From Achromobacter xylosoxidans (GTDB lineage: Bacteria > Pseudomonadota > Gammaproteobacteria > Burkholderiales > Burkholderiaceae_B), in NCBI RefSeq assembly GCF_014490035.1, contig NZ_CP061008.1, positions 2,232,001 to 2,296,000 of the forward strand: a stretch of 64,000 bases of DNA, written 5' to 3'. Positions 25,190 to 34,898 of the stretch are shown piece after piece. The notes under the pieces were generated by a model. It searched no databases. It saw only the letters and a list, made by a program, of their open reading frames with translations, and had not been told where the DNA came from. A program made the translations under genes and the position numbers. Position 1 is the stretch's first letter; every line of letters starts with the position of its first letter.

Positions 25190-26326
25190 ATGACGACATT
25201 TTTCGGAACGTTGAGCCGAGGCATAGCAGCTATCGCGCTCGTGTCCTCGCTGGGCGCTTGCGCCTTGTCTCCCGGTATGACCTTTGACGCCAATCAGCTT
25301 GCGGATCCGTTGGATCCGAACTCCAAGGCGGTAATCAAGGAAATCACGCCCTCGCTGGTGCTTGAAGACCAGCGCGCGCGCCAGGCATTGCTCGACAACG
25401 AAGGGGTCGACAAGCTCTATGGCAAGTCCGGGCCGTACCTGATCGGGCCCGGAGACATCCTCTCGATCGTGGTGTGGGATCACCCCGAACTCGTTCTTCC
25501 GACGCAAACCTACGCCATCGGGACAGGGGTAACGGAACTAGCCATTGGAGACACCGCCTCGGGCATTCCGGGCTATACGGTTTCATCCACTGGATATATC
25601 CAATTTCCCTATGCGGGATTGCTGAAAGTGGCCGGGTTGACGGAACTTCAGGCGCGCAATCTCATAGTGAATAGTTCAAGCAAGTACATCCAGGATCCGC
25701 AGATCACCGTACGCGTTCTGGGATATCGCAGCAAGCGTGTTTACGTGGATGGCGAAGTGAAGACGCCGGGCGCAATCGCGATCAACGATATCCCGATGAC
25801 CCTGTTGGAAGCCGTCAACAGGGCCGGAGGCATTCTGCCCACGGGCGATCGCAGCGCGGTCTACGTGATCCGTGACGGACGCCGTACTCGCGTGAACGTG
25901 CCTGCGCTGATCGAGCGTGGCCAAGACCTGAATCAGGTGCTGCTGAAGTCGGGCGACATCGTCAGGGTCACGCCGCGCGACGACAGCAAGGTGTTCGTGA
26001 TGGGCGAGGTGACCTTGCCCACCGCGGCAGTGATGCGTGACGGACGCATGTCGTTGACCGAAGCGCTGGGCTTGGCCGGAGGACCGAACCAGCTGACCTC
26101 GAATCCGTCGCAAATATTCGTTGTGCGCAGCACTGAGCAAGCGACGCCGCTGGTGTTCCACCTGAACGCCGGCTCGCCGCAGACTCTTGCGGTGGCGGAG
26201 AAGTTCGAGTTGCAACCCAAAGACGTGGTGTTCGTGGATACGGCGGCCCTGGTGCGGTGGAACCGCTTCATCAGCAACCTGTTCCCGAGCGCCCAGACCG
26301 TACAGACCGTGAAGTCCATAGATTAG
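25190..26326 (+). CDS. wza: Polysaccharide export outer-membrane lipoprotein Wza
   Basis: Forms the outer-membrane export channel for the exopolysaccharide. The 378-residue precursor has a lipoprotein signal peptide with lipobox SLGAC (C24), then the Poly_export domain (YLIGPGDILSIVVWDHPEL) followed by SLBB domains (VYVDGEVKTPGAI, VFVMGEVTLPTAAV). An in-frame start 93 bases upstream would bury the signal peptide, so I chose ATG 25190. It is the first gene of the plus-strand arm; wzc follows after 62 bp. Confidence 0.95.
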   Translation: MTTFFGTLSRGIAAIALVSSLGACALSPGMTFDANQLADPLDPNSKAVIKEITPSLVLEDQRARQALLDNEGVDKLYGKSGPYLIGPGDILSIVVWDHPELVLPTQTYAIGTGVTELAIGDTASGIPGYTVSSTGYIQFPYAGLLKVAGLTELQARNLIVNSSSKYIQDPQITVRVLGYRSKRVYVDGEVKTPGAIAINDIPMTLLEAVNRAGGILPTGDRSAVYVIRDGRRTRVNVPALIERGQDLNQVLLKSGDIVRVTPRDDSKVFVMGEVTLPTAAVMRDGRMSLTEALGLAGGPNQLTSNPSQIFVVRSTEQATPLVFHLNAGSPQTLAVAEKFELQPKDVVFVDTAALVRWNRFISNLFPSAQTVQTVKSID

Positions 26327-26348
26327 TCCGCCTTAAACCACGCCTGGG

Positions 26349-26371
26349 GACGCCGCGACCGCGGCGGCGTC
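26349..26371 (+). other. Intergenic hairpin between wza and wzc
   Basis: GACGCCGC pairs with GCGGCGTC (26349-26356 with 26364-26371), followed by TTCTCTT. It could act as a weak terminator or as a processing site that sets the wza:wzc ratio. Confidence 0.45.
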
Positions 26372-26388
26372 TTCTCTTGGAGAGCTGC

Positions 26389-28650
26389 ATGTCGTTGCCC
26401 ATCGAATCGTTCGAGCCGTCCGTGCCGGCTCGTCAGCAGGAAACTCCGTTGTCGTCCCATGTGGACGCCATCTTTTCCAACCGGTGGATGATCATCGCGA
26501 TCACTCTGCTTGCATTACTGGGGGCGCTTACCTATGTGATGATCACGCCCAAGGTGTACTCGGCCGACATCATCGTGCAGGTGGAAGAGGAAATGCCGCA
26601 GGGGCAGAGCCGCAGCCTGCTCGGCGACGTATCTTCCATGTTCGATACCAAGGCGGAGACCTCGGGCGAAATGGAAGTGCTGCGCTCGCGCATGGTGGTC
26701 GGACCCGCCGTCGACAAGTTCCTGCTGTACATCCAGGCCAAGCCGCGCTATTTCCCCGTGATCGGCGAGTGGCTGGCGCAGCGCTACGAAAGCCTGCCGT
26801 ACCCGTCGAGCCTGCCGCGCGGCGGCTATGCATGGGGCGGCGAAGCCATCGCGATCTCGCAGCTGGACGTGCCCAACGAATGGCTGGGCAAGCCCTTTCG
26901 CGTGACCACGCTAGGTGAAGGGCGCTATACGTTGAGCGACAAGTTCACGGGCGCCACCTTCAACGGCACCGTGGGCAAGCCCGAGCATTTCCGGCTGCCT
27001 GGGGGCGGCGCGATGGACGTGCATATCGACGCGCTGACGGGACGCCCTGGCACCGAGTTCACGGTGTCGCGCAGTTCGCGCCTGGCGGCCATCGAGGACG
27101 TGCAGGCGCGCCTGGGCATTTTCGAGCGCGGCCGCACGTCGGGGGTGATCGGCGTCACGCTGGAAGGCAATGATCCGGCGCTGACGACTGCCGTGCTCAA
27201 CCAGATCGGCCAGGAATACGTGCAGCAGAACGTGAACCGCAAGTCGGCGCAGGCCGAGAAGTCGCTGGTATTCCTTGAACAGCAGCTGCCGGTGCTCAAG
27301 GGCGAGCTGGACGCCGCCGAGACCAAGTACAACTCGCTGCGCAACAAGCGCGGCACCATCGACCTGAGCGAAGAAGCCAAGCTGATCCTGGCGCAATCGG
27401 TGGACGCGCAGACCAAGGTGATGGAACTGCGCTCCAAGCGCCAGGAAATGATTACCCGCTTCGCGCCGACCCACCCCAGCATCGTGGCGCTGGACCGCCA
27501 GATCGCCGGGCTGACCGGGGACGTGAACCGCATCGGCAACAACATCCGCCAACTGCCCGACCTGGAGCAGGACGTGGTGCGCCTGGTGCGCGACGTGCGC
27601 GTCAACACCGAGCTCTACACGGCATTGCTCAACAACGCCCAGCAGCTGCGCCTGATCCGCGCCGGCAAGGTGGGCAACGTGCGCATCCTGGATTCGGCGG
27701 TGCAGCCGGACAAGCCGGTGCGTCCCAAGGCCGCCATCATCATCGGCGTGGCGACCGCCTTCGGCCTGATCTTCGGCATGCTGTGCGCGTTTGTGCGCAA
27801 TGCGCTGTTCGGCGGCCTGTCCGAACCCGACGACGTCGAACGCCATACCGGCCTGCCCGTGTTGGCCGCCATTCCGTACAGCGACATGCAGGACAAGCTG
27901 TGGCGGCGCAGCCGGCGCAAGAACGCCAGCGTGCCGGCGCTGCTGGCCCAGAGCCAGGGCAACGCGCCGCCCATCGAAAGCCTGAGGTCGTTCCGCAACG
28001 TGTTGCAGGCGTCGCTGCGCCAGTCGGCCAACAACATGGTCATGTTCACCGGGCCGGTGGCAGGCGTGGGGAAGTCGTTCCTGTCGGCCAACTTCGCTTT
28101 CATCCAGGGCGGCGTGGGCAAGCGCGTGCTGCTGATCGACGCTGACTTCCGCAAGGGCCAGCTCAACCGCTATTTCGGCGTGCCCAAGGAAGACGGCCTG
28201 TTCGAAGTGCTGTCGGGCACGATACCGCTGACCCAGGTCCGCAAGCACAGCGTGTCCGAGGGCGTGGACTTCATCGCTACCGGCGCGGTGACCTTCGACC
28301 CGTCGGAGCTGCTGGCGTCGCCGGTGTTCGGCGAAACCCTGCGTGAACTGGCCTCGCAGTACGACATGGTGATCCTGGACACGGCGCCCGTGCTGTCGTC
28401 TCCGGACGCCGCCGTGGTCGGCACGCATGCGGCCGCAGTGATGGTGGTGGTGCGCTCGGGCATGAACACCGTGGGCGAAATCCGCGAGACGGCCAAGCGC
28501 CTGATCCAGGCGGGCGCGCCGGTGGACGGCGTGCTCTTCAACGGTCTCAAGCTCATGCCGGAACGCTTCGGCTTCCGGTCCAAGTACGGCAGTTACCGCT
28601 ACTCCCGTGCGGCGTATTACGGCGATTTCAAACAGAACGGCCCTAAATAA
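26389..28650 (+). CDS. wzc: Polysaccharide co-polymerase and BY-type tyrosine autokinase Wzc
   Basis: Inner-membrane protein controlling chain length and export together with Wza. The 753-residue protein has TM1 near 34-52, a Wzz-type periplasmic domain with a long coiled coil, TM2 near 447-470, and a cytoplasmic kinase domain with Walker A GPVAGVGKSF (about 557), Walker A' LLIDADFRKG (about 583) and Walker B MVILDTAPV (about 660). The C-terminus carries a tyrosine cluster (Y733, Y736, Y738, Y743, Y744) for autophosphorylation. No cognate Wzb phosphatase is adjacent. The start at 26389 follows GGAGAG. Confidence 0.94.
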   Translation: MSLPIESFEPSVPARQQETPLSSHVDAIFSNRWMIIAITLLALLGALTYVMITPKVYSADIIVQVEEEMPQGQSRSLLGDVSSMFDTKAETSGEMEVLRSRMVVGPAVDKFLLYIQAKPRYFPVIGEWLAQRYESLPYPSSLPRGGYAWGGEAIAISQLDVPNEWLGKPFRVTTLGEGRYTLSDKFTGATFNGTVGKPEHFRLPGGGAMDVHIDALTGRPGTEFTVSRSSRLAAIEDVQARLGIFERGRTSGVIGVTLEGNDPALTTAVLNQIGQEYVQQNVNRKSAQAEKSLVFLEQQLPVLKGELDAAETKYNSLRNKRGTIDLSEEAKLILAQSVDAQTKVMELRSKRQEMITRFAPTHPSIVALDRQIAGLTGDVNRIGNNIRQLPDLEQDVVRLVRDVRVNTELYTALLNNAQQLRLIRAGKVGNVRILDSAVQPDKPVRPKAAIIIGVATAFGLIFGMLCAFVRNALFGGLSEPDDVERHTGLPVLAAIPYSDMQDKLWRRSRRKNASVPALLAQSQGNAPPIESLRSFRNVLQASLRQSANNMVMFTGPVAGVGKSFLSANFAFIQGGVGKRVLLIDADFRKGQLNRYFGVPKEDGLFEVLSGTIPLTQVRKHSVSEGVDFIATGAVTFDPSELLASPVFGETLRELASQYDMVILDTAPVLSSPDAAVVGTHAAAVMVVVRSGMNTVGEIRETAKRLIQAGAPVDGVLFNGLKLMPERFGFRSKYGSYRYSRAAYYGDFKQNGPK

Positions 28651-28670
28651 CGCCACCCGGAGAAACTGGC

Positions 28671-30074
28671 ATGCACGGAACTTTTGGCTGGGACACGCCG
28701 CAAATTCTGGATGCGGTTTTCAAGGCTTACGACATACGCGGCACGGTGCCGGATGAAATCGATGCGAGGTTCGCGCACAGCCTGGGGATGGCGGCGGGGA
28801 CCCAGGCCCGCGAACAGGGGGCGCGGTCCATCGTGGTGGGGAGGGATGGCAGGCTGAGCAGCGTCGAACTGGCGGCCGCCTTGCAGGCGGGCCTGCGCTC
28901 GGCGGGCATGCACGTCATCGACATCGGCATGGCGACCACGCCGATGGTGTACTTTGCGACGCGCCTGATGGACACGGGCGCGGGCATCGCGGTCACGGGC
29001 AGCCACAACCCGCCCGCGCACAACGGCTTCAAGATCGTGCTGGACGGCGCTTCGCTGTATGGCGAGGGCATCACCGCGCTGCGCGATGCGATGCGCTTGC
29101 CGATAGAGTCGGCCAGCGCATCGGGCGGGCGCACGCAAATGCAGATCATGCCGTGCTACACCGCGCGCCTGATGGGCGACATCCGCATGGCGCGTCCGAT
29201 GAAGATTGCGATCGATTGCGGCAATGGCGTGGCCGGCGCCGCGGCGCCGGCGCTGTTCCGCGCCCTGGGCTGCGAAGTGGTCGAGCTGTTCTGCGAGGTC
29301 GACGGTTCGTTCCCGGGCCATCATCCGGATCCGGCCGATCCGCAGAACCTGCAGGATCTGATCTATTGCCTGCGCTACTCCGACTGCGAGGTCGGCCTGG
29401 CGTTCGACGGCGACGGCGACCGGCTCGGCGTGGTGACCAAGACGGGGCAGATCATCTGGCCCGATCGCCAGCTGATCCTGTTCGCGCGCGACGTGCTGTC
29501 GCGCAATCCGGGCGCCGAGATCCTCTATGACGTCAAGTGCAGCCGCCACGTGGCGCGCGCCATTACCGAGGCGGGCGGCAAGGCCACCATGTGGAAGACG
29601 GGGCACTCGCTGATCAAGGCCAAGATGCGCGAAACCGGCGCGTTGCTGGCTGGCGAGATGAGCGGCCACATTTTTTTCAAGGAGCGCTGGTACGGCTTTG
29701 ACGACGGCATCTACGCCGCCGCCCGGCTGCTGGAGATTCTGTCCGGCGCGCCGGACCCCTCGGCCCTGCTGGAAAGCCTGCCGCAGTCCTGCGCCACACC
29801 CGAAATCAAGCTGGAAACCGCCGAAGGCGAGCAGTTCGACCTGGTGGAAGCGCTGCGCGCGCAGGGACAGTTTCCCGGCGCGCAGTCCATCAACGATCTG
29901 GACGGCATCCGGGTGGACTACGCCGACGGCTTCGGCCTGGCGCGTCCGTCCAACACCACGCCGACGGTGGTATTGCGTTTCGAAGGGGACACGGTGGCCG
30001 CATTGGCCCGTATCGAGGAGGATTTCCGCAACGCGTTCCGACGCATTGCCCCTCATGTTCGTTTACCGTTTTAA
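28671..30074 (+). CDS. manB: Phosphomannomutase/phosphoglucomutase
   Basis: Interconverts hexose-6-phosphate and hexose-1-phosphate, supplying mannose-1-phosphate to ManC. The 467-residue protein has the four expected landmarks: catalytic serine loop TGSHNPPAHNGFK, metal loop AFDGDGDRLGVV, sugar loop GEMSGHIFFKERW and a C-terminal phosphate-binding region. It is 20 bp after wzc, with GGAGA before the ATG, so it belongs to the export arm operon. An AlgC-like dual specificity is possible. Confidence 0.93.
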   Translation: MHGTFGWDTPQILDAVFKAYDIRGTVPDEIDARFAHSLGMAAGTQAREQGARSIVVGRDGRLSSVELAAALQAGLRSAGMHVIDIGMATTPMVYFATRLMDTGAGIAVTGSHNPPAHNGFKIVLDGASLYGEGITALRDAMRLPIESASASGGRTQMQIMPCYTARLMGDIRMARPMKIAIDCGNGVAGAAAPALFRALGCEVVELFCEVDGSFPGHHPDPADPQNLQDLIYCLRYSDCEVGLAFDGDGDRLGVVTKTGQIIWPDRQLILFARDVLSRNPGAEILYDVKCSRHVARAITEAGGKATMWKTGHSLIKAKMRETGALLAGEMSGHIFFKERWYGFDDGIYAAARLLEILSGAPDPSALLESLPQSCATPEIKLETAEGEQFDLVEALRAQGQFPGAQSINDLDGIRVDYADGFGLARPSNTTPTVVLRFEGDTVAALARIEEDFRNAFRRIAPHVRLPF

Positions 30075-30087
30075 GGAGCATCACGCG

Positions 30088-31755
30088 ATGGGAAAGGCCA
30101 AGTATGCGGTTGAGGCGCTAAGGGCGAATTCGGGCCTGGCGGACAGCCCGGAGTGGCAGGCGTTCGCGCAGGCCGCGCACGGCGCGGAATTGGACGGCGC
30201 GGCGCTGAAGGTCATCGAGGCGGCGGGTCTGTGCGTGGACCTGAGCATGCAGCGGCAGTCGCCGGCGCTGGAAGCCGCGGCCATGTCGCTGCTGCAGGCG
30301 CGTGGCGTGGCGGATGCGCGCCAGGCTTTGTTCGCGGGCGAACCGGTCAACTGGACCGAAGGCAAGCCGGCATGGCATACGGCGCTGCGCGCCGGGCGCA
30401 CGCGGGAACAGCCCGACGGCCAGGATGCGGACTCCGTCTGCGAGCATTCGCGCATGACGGACTTCGTGCGCCGGGTGGACCAGACGGCCGACTTCAACAC
30501 GGTGCTGCATATCGGCATCGGCGGCAGCGATTGGGGGCCGCGCCTGGCGGTCCAGGCGTTTGGCGGGGCGCAGCAGCGCCGGCAGATCCGCTTCGTGTCC
30601 AACATCGACGGACACGCGTTCCATGATGCGGTGGCCGGGCTGGATCCGCGCCGCTGCCTGGTGGTGGTGTCTTCCAAGTCCTTCACCACCGCCGAGACGC
30701 TGCACAACGCGCGCGCGGCCATCGCCTGGCTCAAGCAGGGCGGCGTGGCCGACGTGTCCGAGCACCTGGCCGCTGTCACCGCCAACGTGTCGGCGGCGCG
30801 CGCGCTGGGCGTGCCGTCCAGCCAGATATTCAAGATGTGCGACTGGGTCGGCGGGCGCTATTCGGTCTGGTCGGTGGCCGGCCTGTCGATCGCGCTGACG
30901 GTGGGCGCTGACGTGCTGATCGGCATGCGGGCGGGCGCCGAAGCCATGGACCAGCATTTCCAGCAGGCGCCGTTCGCGTCGAACGCGCCCATCCAGCTCG
31001 CGTTGGCGGGCCTGGTCAACTGCAGCGTGCTGGGCCAGAACTCGCTGAACATCGCGGCCTATAGCGCGCGGCTGCTGCACCTGGTCACCTATCTGCAGCA
31101 GCTGGAAATGGAATCGCTGGGCAAACGGGTCGCGGGCGATGGCGCGGCGGTCGGGGTGCCGACGGCTCCCATCATCTGGGGCATGCCTGGCACCGACGGG
31201 CAGCACACCTTCTTCCAATGGCTGCATCAGAGCGAAGAGGGCGCGCCGGTGGACTTCATCGCCAGCCTGCAAGGCCACGCGGACAGTCCGGATGCGCACC
31301 GCATGCTGTTGGCCAACTGCCTGGCGCAGCGCCAGGCGCTGCTGCGCGGCAAGTGCCTGGAGCAGGCGCTGATGGATGTGGCGCACATCGACGACCAGGA
31401 GCGCGCGCTGAGCCTGGCGCAGCACATGGTGCATCCGGGCGGGCGGCCTTCGACCCTGATCGTGCTGCGCCAGCTGGATCCGCGCGGCCTGGGCGCGCTG
31501 CTGGCGCTGTACGAGCACAAGGTATTTGTGCAGAGCGTGGTCTGGGGCATCAATCCCTTCGACCAGTGGGGCGTGGAGCTGGGCAAGCGCCTGGCCACCG
31601 GCATCGAGCGGGAGCTGGCGGTGCCGGTGTCGGCCGGCGTGGTGGACTGGGGCCATGACGCGTCCACCTCGTACTGGATCGACCGCTACCGCAGCCATGC
31701 GCAGGCGCCGCGGCCGCGCCATGCCTGGGTGCCGGGCGTGGCGGCGCATCTGTGA
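30088..31755 (+). CDS. pgi: Glucose-6-phosphate isomerase
   Basis: Interconverts glucose-6-phosphate and fructose-6-phosphate, linking central metabolism to mannose and glucose nucleotide synthesis. The 555-residue protein contains HIGIGGSDWGPRL, the signature WVGGRYSVWS, the catalytic Glu region QQLEMESLGKRV and FDQWGVELGK near the C-terminus. AAGGAG precedes ATG 30088; an upstream extension of the frame lies inside manB and is not coding. It lies 13 bp after manB and directly before galE. Confidence 0.95.
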   Translation: MGKAKYAVEALRANSGLADSPEWQAFAQAAHGAELDGAALKVIEAAGLCVDLSMQRQSPALEAAAMSLLQARGVADARQALFAGEPVNWTEGKPAWHTALRAGRTREQPDGQDADSVCEHSRMTDFVRRVDQTADFNTVLHIGIGGSDWGPRLAVQAFGGAQQRRQIRFVSNIDGHAFHDAVAGLDPRRCLVVVSSKSFTTAETLHNARAAIAWLKQGGVADVSEHLAAVTANVSAARALGVPSSQIFKMCDWVGGRYSVWSVAGLSIALTVGADVLIGMRAGAEAMDQHFQQAPFASNAPIQLALAGLVNCSVLGQNSLNIAAYSARLLHLVTYLQQLEMESLGKRVAGDGAAVGVPTAPIIWGMPGTDGQHTFFQWLHQSEEGAPVDFIASLQGHADSPDAHRMLLANCLAQRQALLRGKCLEQALMDVAHIDDQERALSLAQHMVHPGGRPSTLIVLRQLDPRGLGALLALYEHKVFVQSVVWGINPFDQWGVELGKRLATGIERELAVPVSAGVVDWGHDASTSYWIDRYRSHAQAPRPRHAWVPGVAAHL

Positions 31756-31763
31756 GGGAGACC

Positions 31764-32813
31764 ATGCAGGACCTGCATGTATTGGTGACGGGCGGCGCGG
31801 GCTACATCGGCACGCACACGCTGGTGGCGATGCTGGCGGCGGGCCAGCGGCCGCTGGTGCTGGATAACTTCAGCAACGGCAGCCGCGAGGCCGTGCGCCG
31901 CGTCGAGCGCCTGTGCGGCGTGGAGATCCCGCTGGTGGAAGGGGACATCCGCAGCCCCGGCCTGGTCGAATCGGTGCTGGCCGAATCGGCGGCGCGCGGC
32001 GCGCCGGTGCAGGCGGTGCTGCATCTGGCCGGCAGCAAGGCGGTGGGCGAGTCGGTGGCCGATCCGCTCAAGTACTACGACAACAACGTCGGTGGCTCCG
32101 TGACGCTATTGCGCGCCATGCGCGAGGCGGGCGTGGCGCGCATGGTGTTCAGTTCTTCGGCCACTGTCTACGGCGAGCCCCACTTCCTGCCGCTCACCGA
32201 GGCGCATCCGCTGGCGCCGACCAACCCCTACGGCCGCACCAAGCTGATGGTGGAGGAAGCGCTGCGTGACGTTTGCGCGGCCGATCCCGCGTTCAGCGCG
32301 GTGACGTTGCGCTACTTCAATCCCATCGGGGCGCATCCGAGCGGCCAGATCGGGGAAAGTCCGCGCGACATTCCGAACAATCTGTTCCCCTACATCACCC
32401 AGGTGGCGGTGGGGCGCCAGCCGTTCCTGCGGGTGTTCGGCGACGATTACGAGACGGCCGACGGCACGGGCGTGCGCGACTACCTGCACGTGATGGACCT
32501 GGCGCAGGGGCATGTGCAGGCGCTGGCCTATTCGGAGCGCCATCCCGGGTTCGTGGCGATCAATCTGGGCACGGGGCAGGGCACCAGCGTGCTGGAGCTG
32601 GTGCATGCGTTCGAGCGGGTCAACGGCTGCCGGATTCCCGTGCGCCCGCAAGCCAGGCGTCCCGGCGACGTCGAGAAAATGTGGACCGATCCTGCGCTGG
32701 CGGCATCTTTGTTCGGCTGGCGCAGCACGCATGACGTGGACGCGATGTGTGCGGACGGCTGGCGCTGGCAGCAGGGCAACCCACAGGGCTACGAACAGGA
32801 CACAGGGACATAA
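31764..32813 (+). CDS. galE: UDP-glucose 4-epimerase
   Basis: Provides UDP-galactose for the exopolysaccharide. The 349-residue SDR protein has the NAD motif VTGGAGYIGTHTL, the catalytic Ser region FSSSATVYG, the YGRTK catalytic pair, and GNDF-type family features including TLRYFNPIGAHPSG and YLHVMDLAQGHVQAL. The ATG at 31764 follows GAGGGAG; a GTG at 31752 overlapping the pgi stop is an alternative that would add four residues. It is the last gene of the plus-strand arm. Confidence 0.94.
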   Translation: MQDLHVLVTGGAGYIGTHTLVAMLAAGQRPLVLDNFSNGSREAVRRVERLCGVEIPLVEGDIRSPGLVESVLAESAARGAPVQAVLHLAGSKAVGESVADPLKYYDNNVGGSVTLLRAMREAGVARMVFSSSATVYGEPHFLPLTEAHPLAPTNPYGRTKLMVEEALRDVCAADPAFSAVTLRYFNPIGAHPSGQIGESPRDIPNNLFPYITQVAVGRQPFLRVFGDDYETADGTGVRDYLHVMDLAQGHVQALAYSERHPGFVAINLGTGQGTSVLELVHAFERVNGCRIPVRPQARRPGDVEKMWTDPALAASLFGWRSTHDVDAMCADGWRWQQGNPQGYEQDTGT

Positions 32814-32987
32814 CCCCTGCGCCGTATCGGATGGATTCCGCGAAACCGGCGCGAGCGGTTACAGTTGACGGAAATATTGCGAAGCAGCATTGCCCGGCGG
32901 CCTGGCCGCCGCGGCCGTGCACCGTCAACGAGGCGCACCCATGTTTGAATTCAATCCCTCTACCGGCTTCCTGCAGGAGCCGCAGTC

Positions 32988-33935
32988 ATGAGCGGGCCGA
33001 CCTACAGCGCGCCGGCCCACTGGAACCTGGACAGCATCGTCTCCGGCCTGCGCGAAGCGCGCGTGGCCTGGCGCGGTCCCCGCGGCCGCCTGCGCGAAGA
33101 CGCCGGCCTGCGCGAATTCCCGTCGCAGGAAAGCCTGCGCCAGATCGTCAAGGACCTCTGTGGCGCCTTGTTCCCGATGCGCCTGGGTCCGATCGACCTG
33201 CGCGAGGAGGTCGAGGACTTTTACGTCGGCCATACCATCGGCGCGGCGCTCGACGCGCTGCTGCACCAGGTCTGTCTGGAACTGCAGTACGTGGGCCGGC
33301 CCGAACAGACCGGGCCCGCGGATGCGCGCCAGCGCGCCATCGAGATCGTGCGCCAGTTCGGCGCCGAGCTGCCGCGCGTGCGCGCCGCGCTGGACCTGGA
33401 CGTGACCGCGGCCTATCAGGGCGACCCGGCCGCGCACAACGTGGACGAGGTCCTGCTGTGCTATCCGGGCGTGGCGGCGATGATCCACCACCGTCTGGCC
33501 AATGTGCTGTATCGCCTGGGCGCGCCGATGCTGGCGCGCATCGTGGCGGAAATCGCGCATGCGGATACGGGCATCGACATCCACCCGGGCGCCACCATCG
33601 GCCGCAGCTTCTTCATCGACCACGGCACCGGCGTCGTGATCGGCGAGACCGCCATCATCGGCGACCGCGTGCGCCTCTATCAAATGGTCACGCTGGGCGC
33701 CAAGCGCTTCCCGCCCGGCGAAAACGGCGAACTCAAAAAGGGCCTGGCGCGCCACCCCTTGATCGAGGACGACGTGGTGATCTACGCTGGCGCGACGATT
33801 CTCGGCCGCGTCACCATCGGCAAGGGTTCGACCATCGGCGGCAACGTCTGGCTGACCCGCAGCGTGCCGCCGGGCAGCAACGTGACCCAGGCCAGCCTGG
33901 TCAGCGACATGCCCGACTGCGGCCTGGGCGGCTGA
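32988..33935 (+). CDS. cysE: Serine O-acetyltransferase, EpsC type
   Basis: Makes O-acetylserine for cysteine biosynthesis in the cytoplasm. The 315-residue protein has an alpha-helical N-terminal domain and a C-terminal left-handed beta-helix with HADTGIDIHPGATIGRSFF and DHGTGVVIGETAIIGD, including the catalytic Asp-His pair. It is longer than E. coli CysE (273) and fits the EpsC subgroup. It lies 174 bp after galE, with its own ribosome binding site (GCAGGAG), and is probably not part of the exopolysaccharide operon. Confidence 0.92.
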   Translation: MSGPTYSAPAHWNLDSIVSGLREARVAWRGPRGRLREDAGLREFPSQESLRQIVKDLCGALFPMRLGPIDLREEVEDFYVGHTIGAALDALLHQVCLELQYVGRPEQTGPADARQRAIEIVRQFGAELPRVRAALDLDVTAAYQGDPAAHNVDEVLLCYPGVAAMIHHRLANVLYRLGAPMLARIVAEIAHADTGIDIHPGATIGRSFFIDHGTGVVIGETAIIGDRVRLYQMVTLGAKRFPPGENGELKKGLARHPLIEDDVVIYAGATILGRVTIGKGSTIGGNVWLTRSVPPGSNVTQASLVSDMPDCGLGG

Positions 33936-33988
33936 GCAGCTTGAGGCCGCTGCCCTCCTTGCGCAGCGGCCGGCCCTGAGGAGCCTGG

Positions 33989-34807
33989 ATGGACACTCGA
34001 GTCTCTGATCTGGCCGCGCTGCGCGGCTTTGTCGACCGCCACCCGCGGCTGTTCGTGCTGACGGGAGCGGGCGTCAGCACCGACTCCGGCATCCCCGACT
34101 ACCGTGACACCGAAGGCGAATGGAAGCGCAAGCCGCCCATGACGCTGCAGACCTTCATGGGCGGCGAACTGGCGCGGGCGCGCTATTGGGCGCGCAGCAT
34201 GGTGGGCTGGCGCCGTTTCGGCCAGGTGCAGCCCAATGCCTCGCACCGGGCGCTGGCGCGGCTGGAATCGCGCGGCCGCGTTTCGGTGCTGGTGACGCAG
34301 AACGTCGATGGCCTGCACGAGGCCGCCGGCAGCCGCGACGTCGTGGACCTGCACGGCCGGCTGGACGAGGTGCGTTGCATGGCCTGCGATTGGCGCGGCG
34401 GCCGCCAGGCCTGGCAAGAGGCGCTGCAGGACGGCAATCCGGAATGGACGCTGCTGGAAGCCTCGGACGCGCCTGACGGCGACGCCGACCTGGAAGGCGA
34501 GGACTTTGCGCAATTTCAGGTCCCGCCCTGTCCGCGCTGTCGCGGCATCGTCAAACCGGACGTGGTTTTTTTTGGCGAAACCGTGCCGCGCGAGCGCGTG
34601 GACCACGCCAATGCCGGCCTCATGAACGCGGACGCGGTGCTGGTGGTGGGGTCATCGTTGATGGTGTATTCCGGCTACCGCTTCGTCAGCGCCGCGTCGC
34701 GCAACGGCATGCCGATAGCCGCCATCAACCTGGGGCGCACCCGCGCCGACAGCATGCTGACCCTGAAAGTGGAACTGCCCTGCGCCGTGGCGCTGGACGC
34801 GCTGTAA
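33989..34807 (+). CDS. NAD-dependent protein deacylase, class II (SIRT4-like) sirtuin
   Basis: Predicted NAD-dependent lysine deacylase. The 272-residue protein shows the NAD motif LTGAGVSTDSGIPDYRD, TQNVDGLHEAAG, catalytic His in DLHGRL, and zinc-binding cysteine pairs CMAC and CPRC. The insertion between the Cys pairs and the overall pattern are those of class II sirtuins. It begins 53 bp after cysE on the same strand and may be co-transcribed; the substrate is unknown. Confidence 0.92.
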   Translation: MDTRVSDLAALRGFVDRHPRLFVLTGAGVSTDSGIPDYRDTEGEWKRKPPMTLQTFMGGELARARYWARSMVGWRRFGQVQPNASHRALARLESRGRVSVLVTQNVDGLHEAAGSRDVVDLHGRLDEVRCMACDWRGGRQAWQEALQDGNPEWTLLEASDAPDGDADLEGEDFAQFQVPPCPRCRGIVKPDVVFFGETVPRERVDHANAGLMNADAVLVVGSSLMVYSGYRFVSAASRNGMPIAAINLGRTRADSMLTLKVELPCAVALDAL

Positions 34808-34898
34808 CACGCCCTAGGGCCGGCCGGTTTTTGACCGGTCTAAGCAAGTGCTTGCCCTGCAAAGGTTTTTTTCCGCTGTTACAGACCTTTCCATAGGG

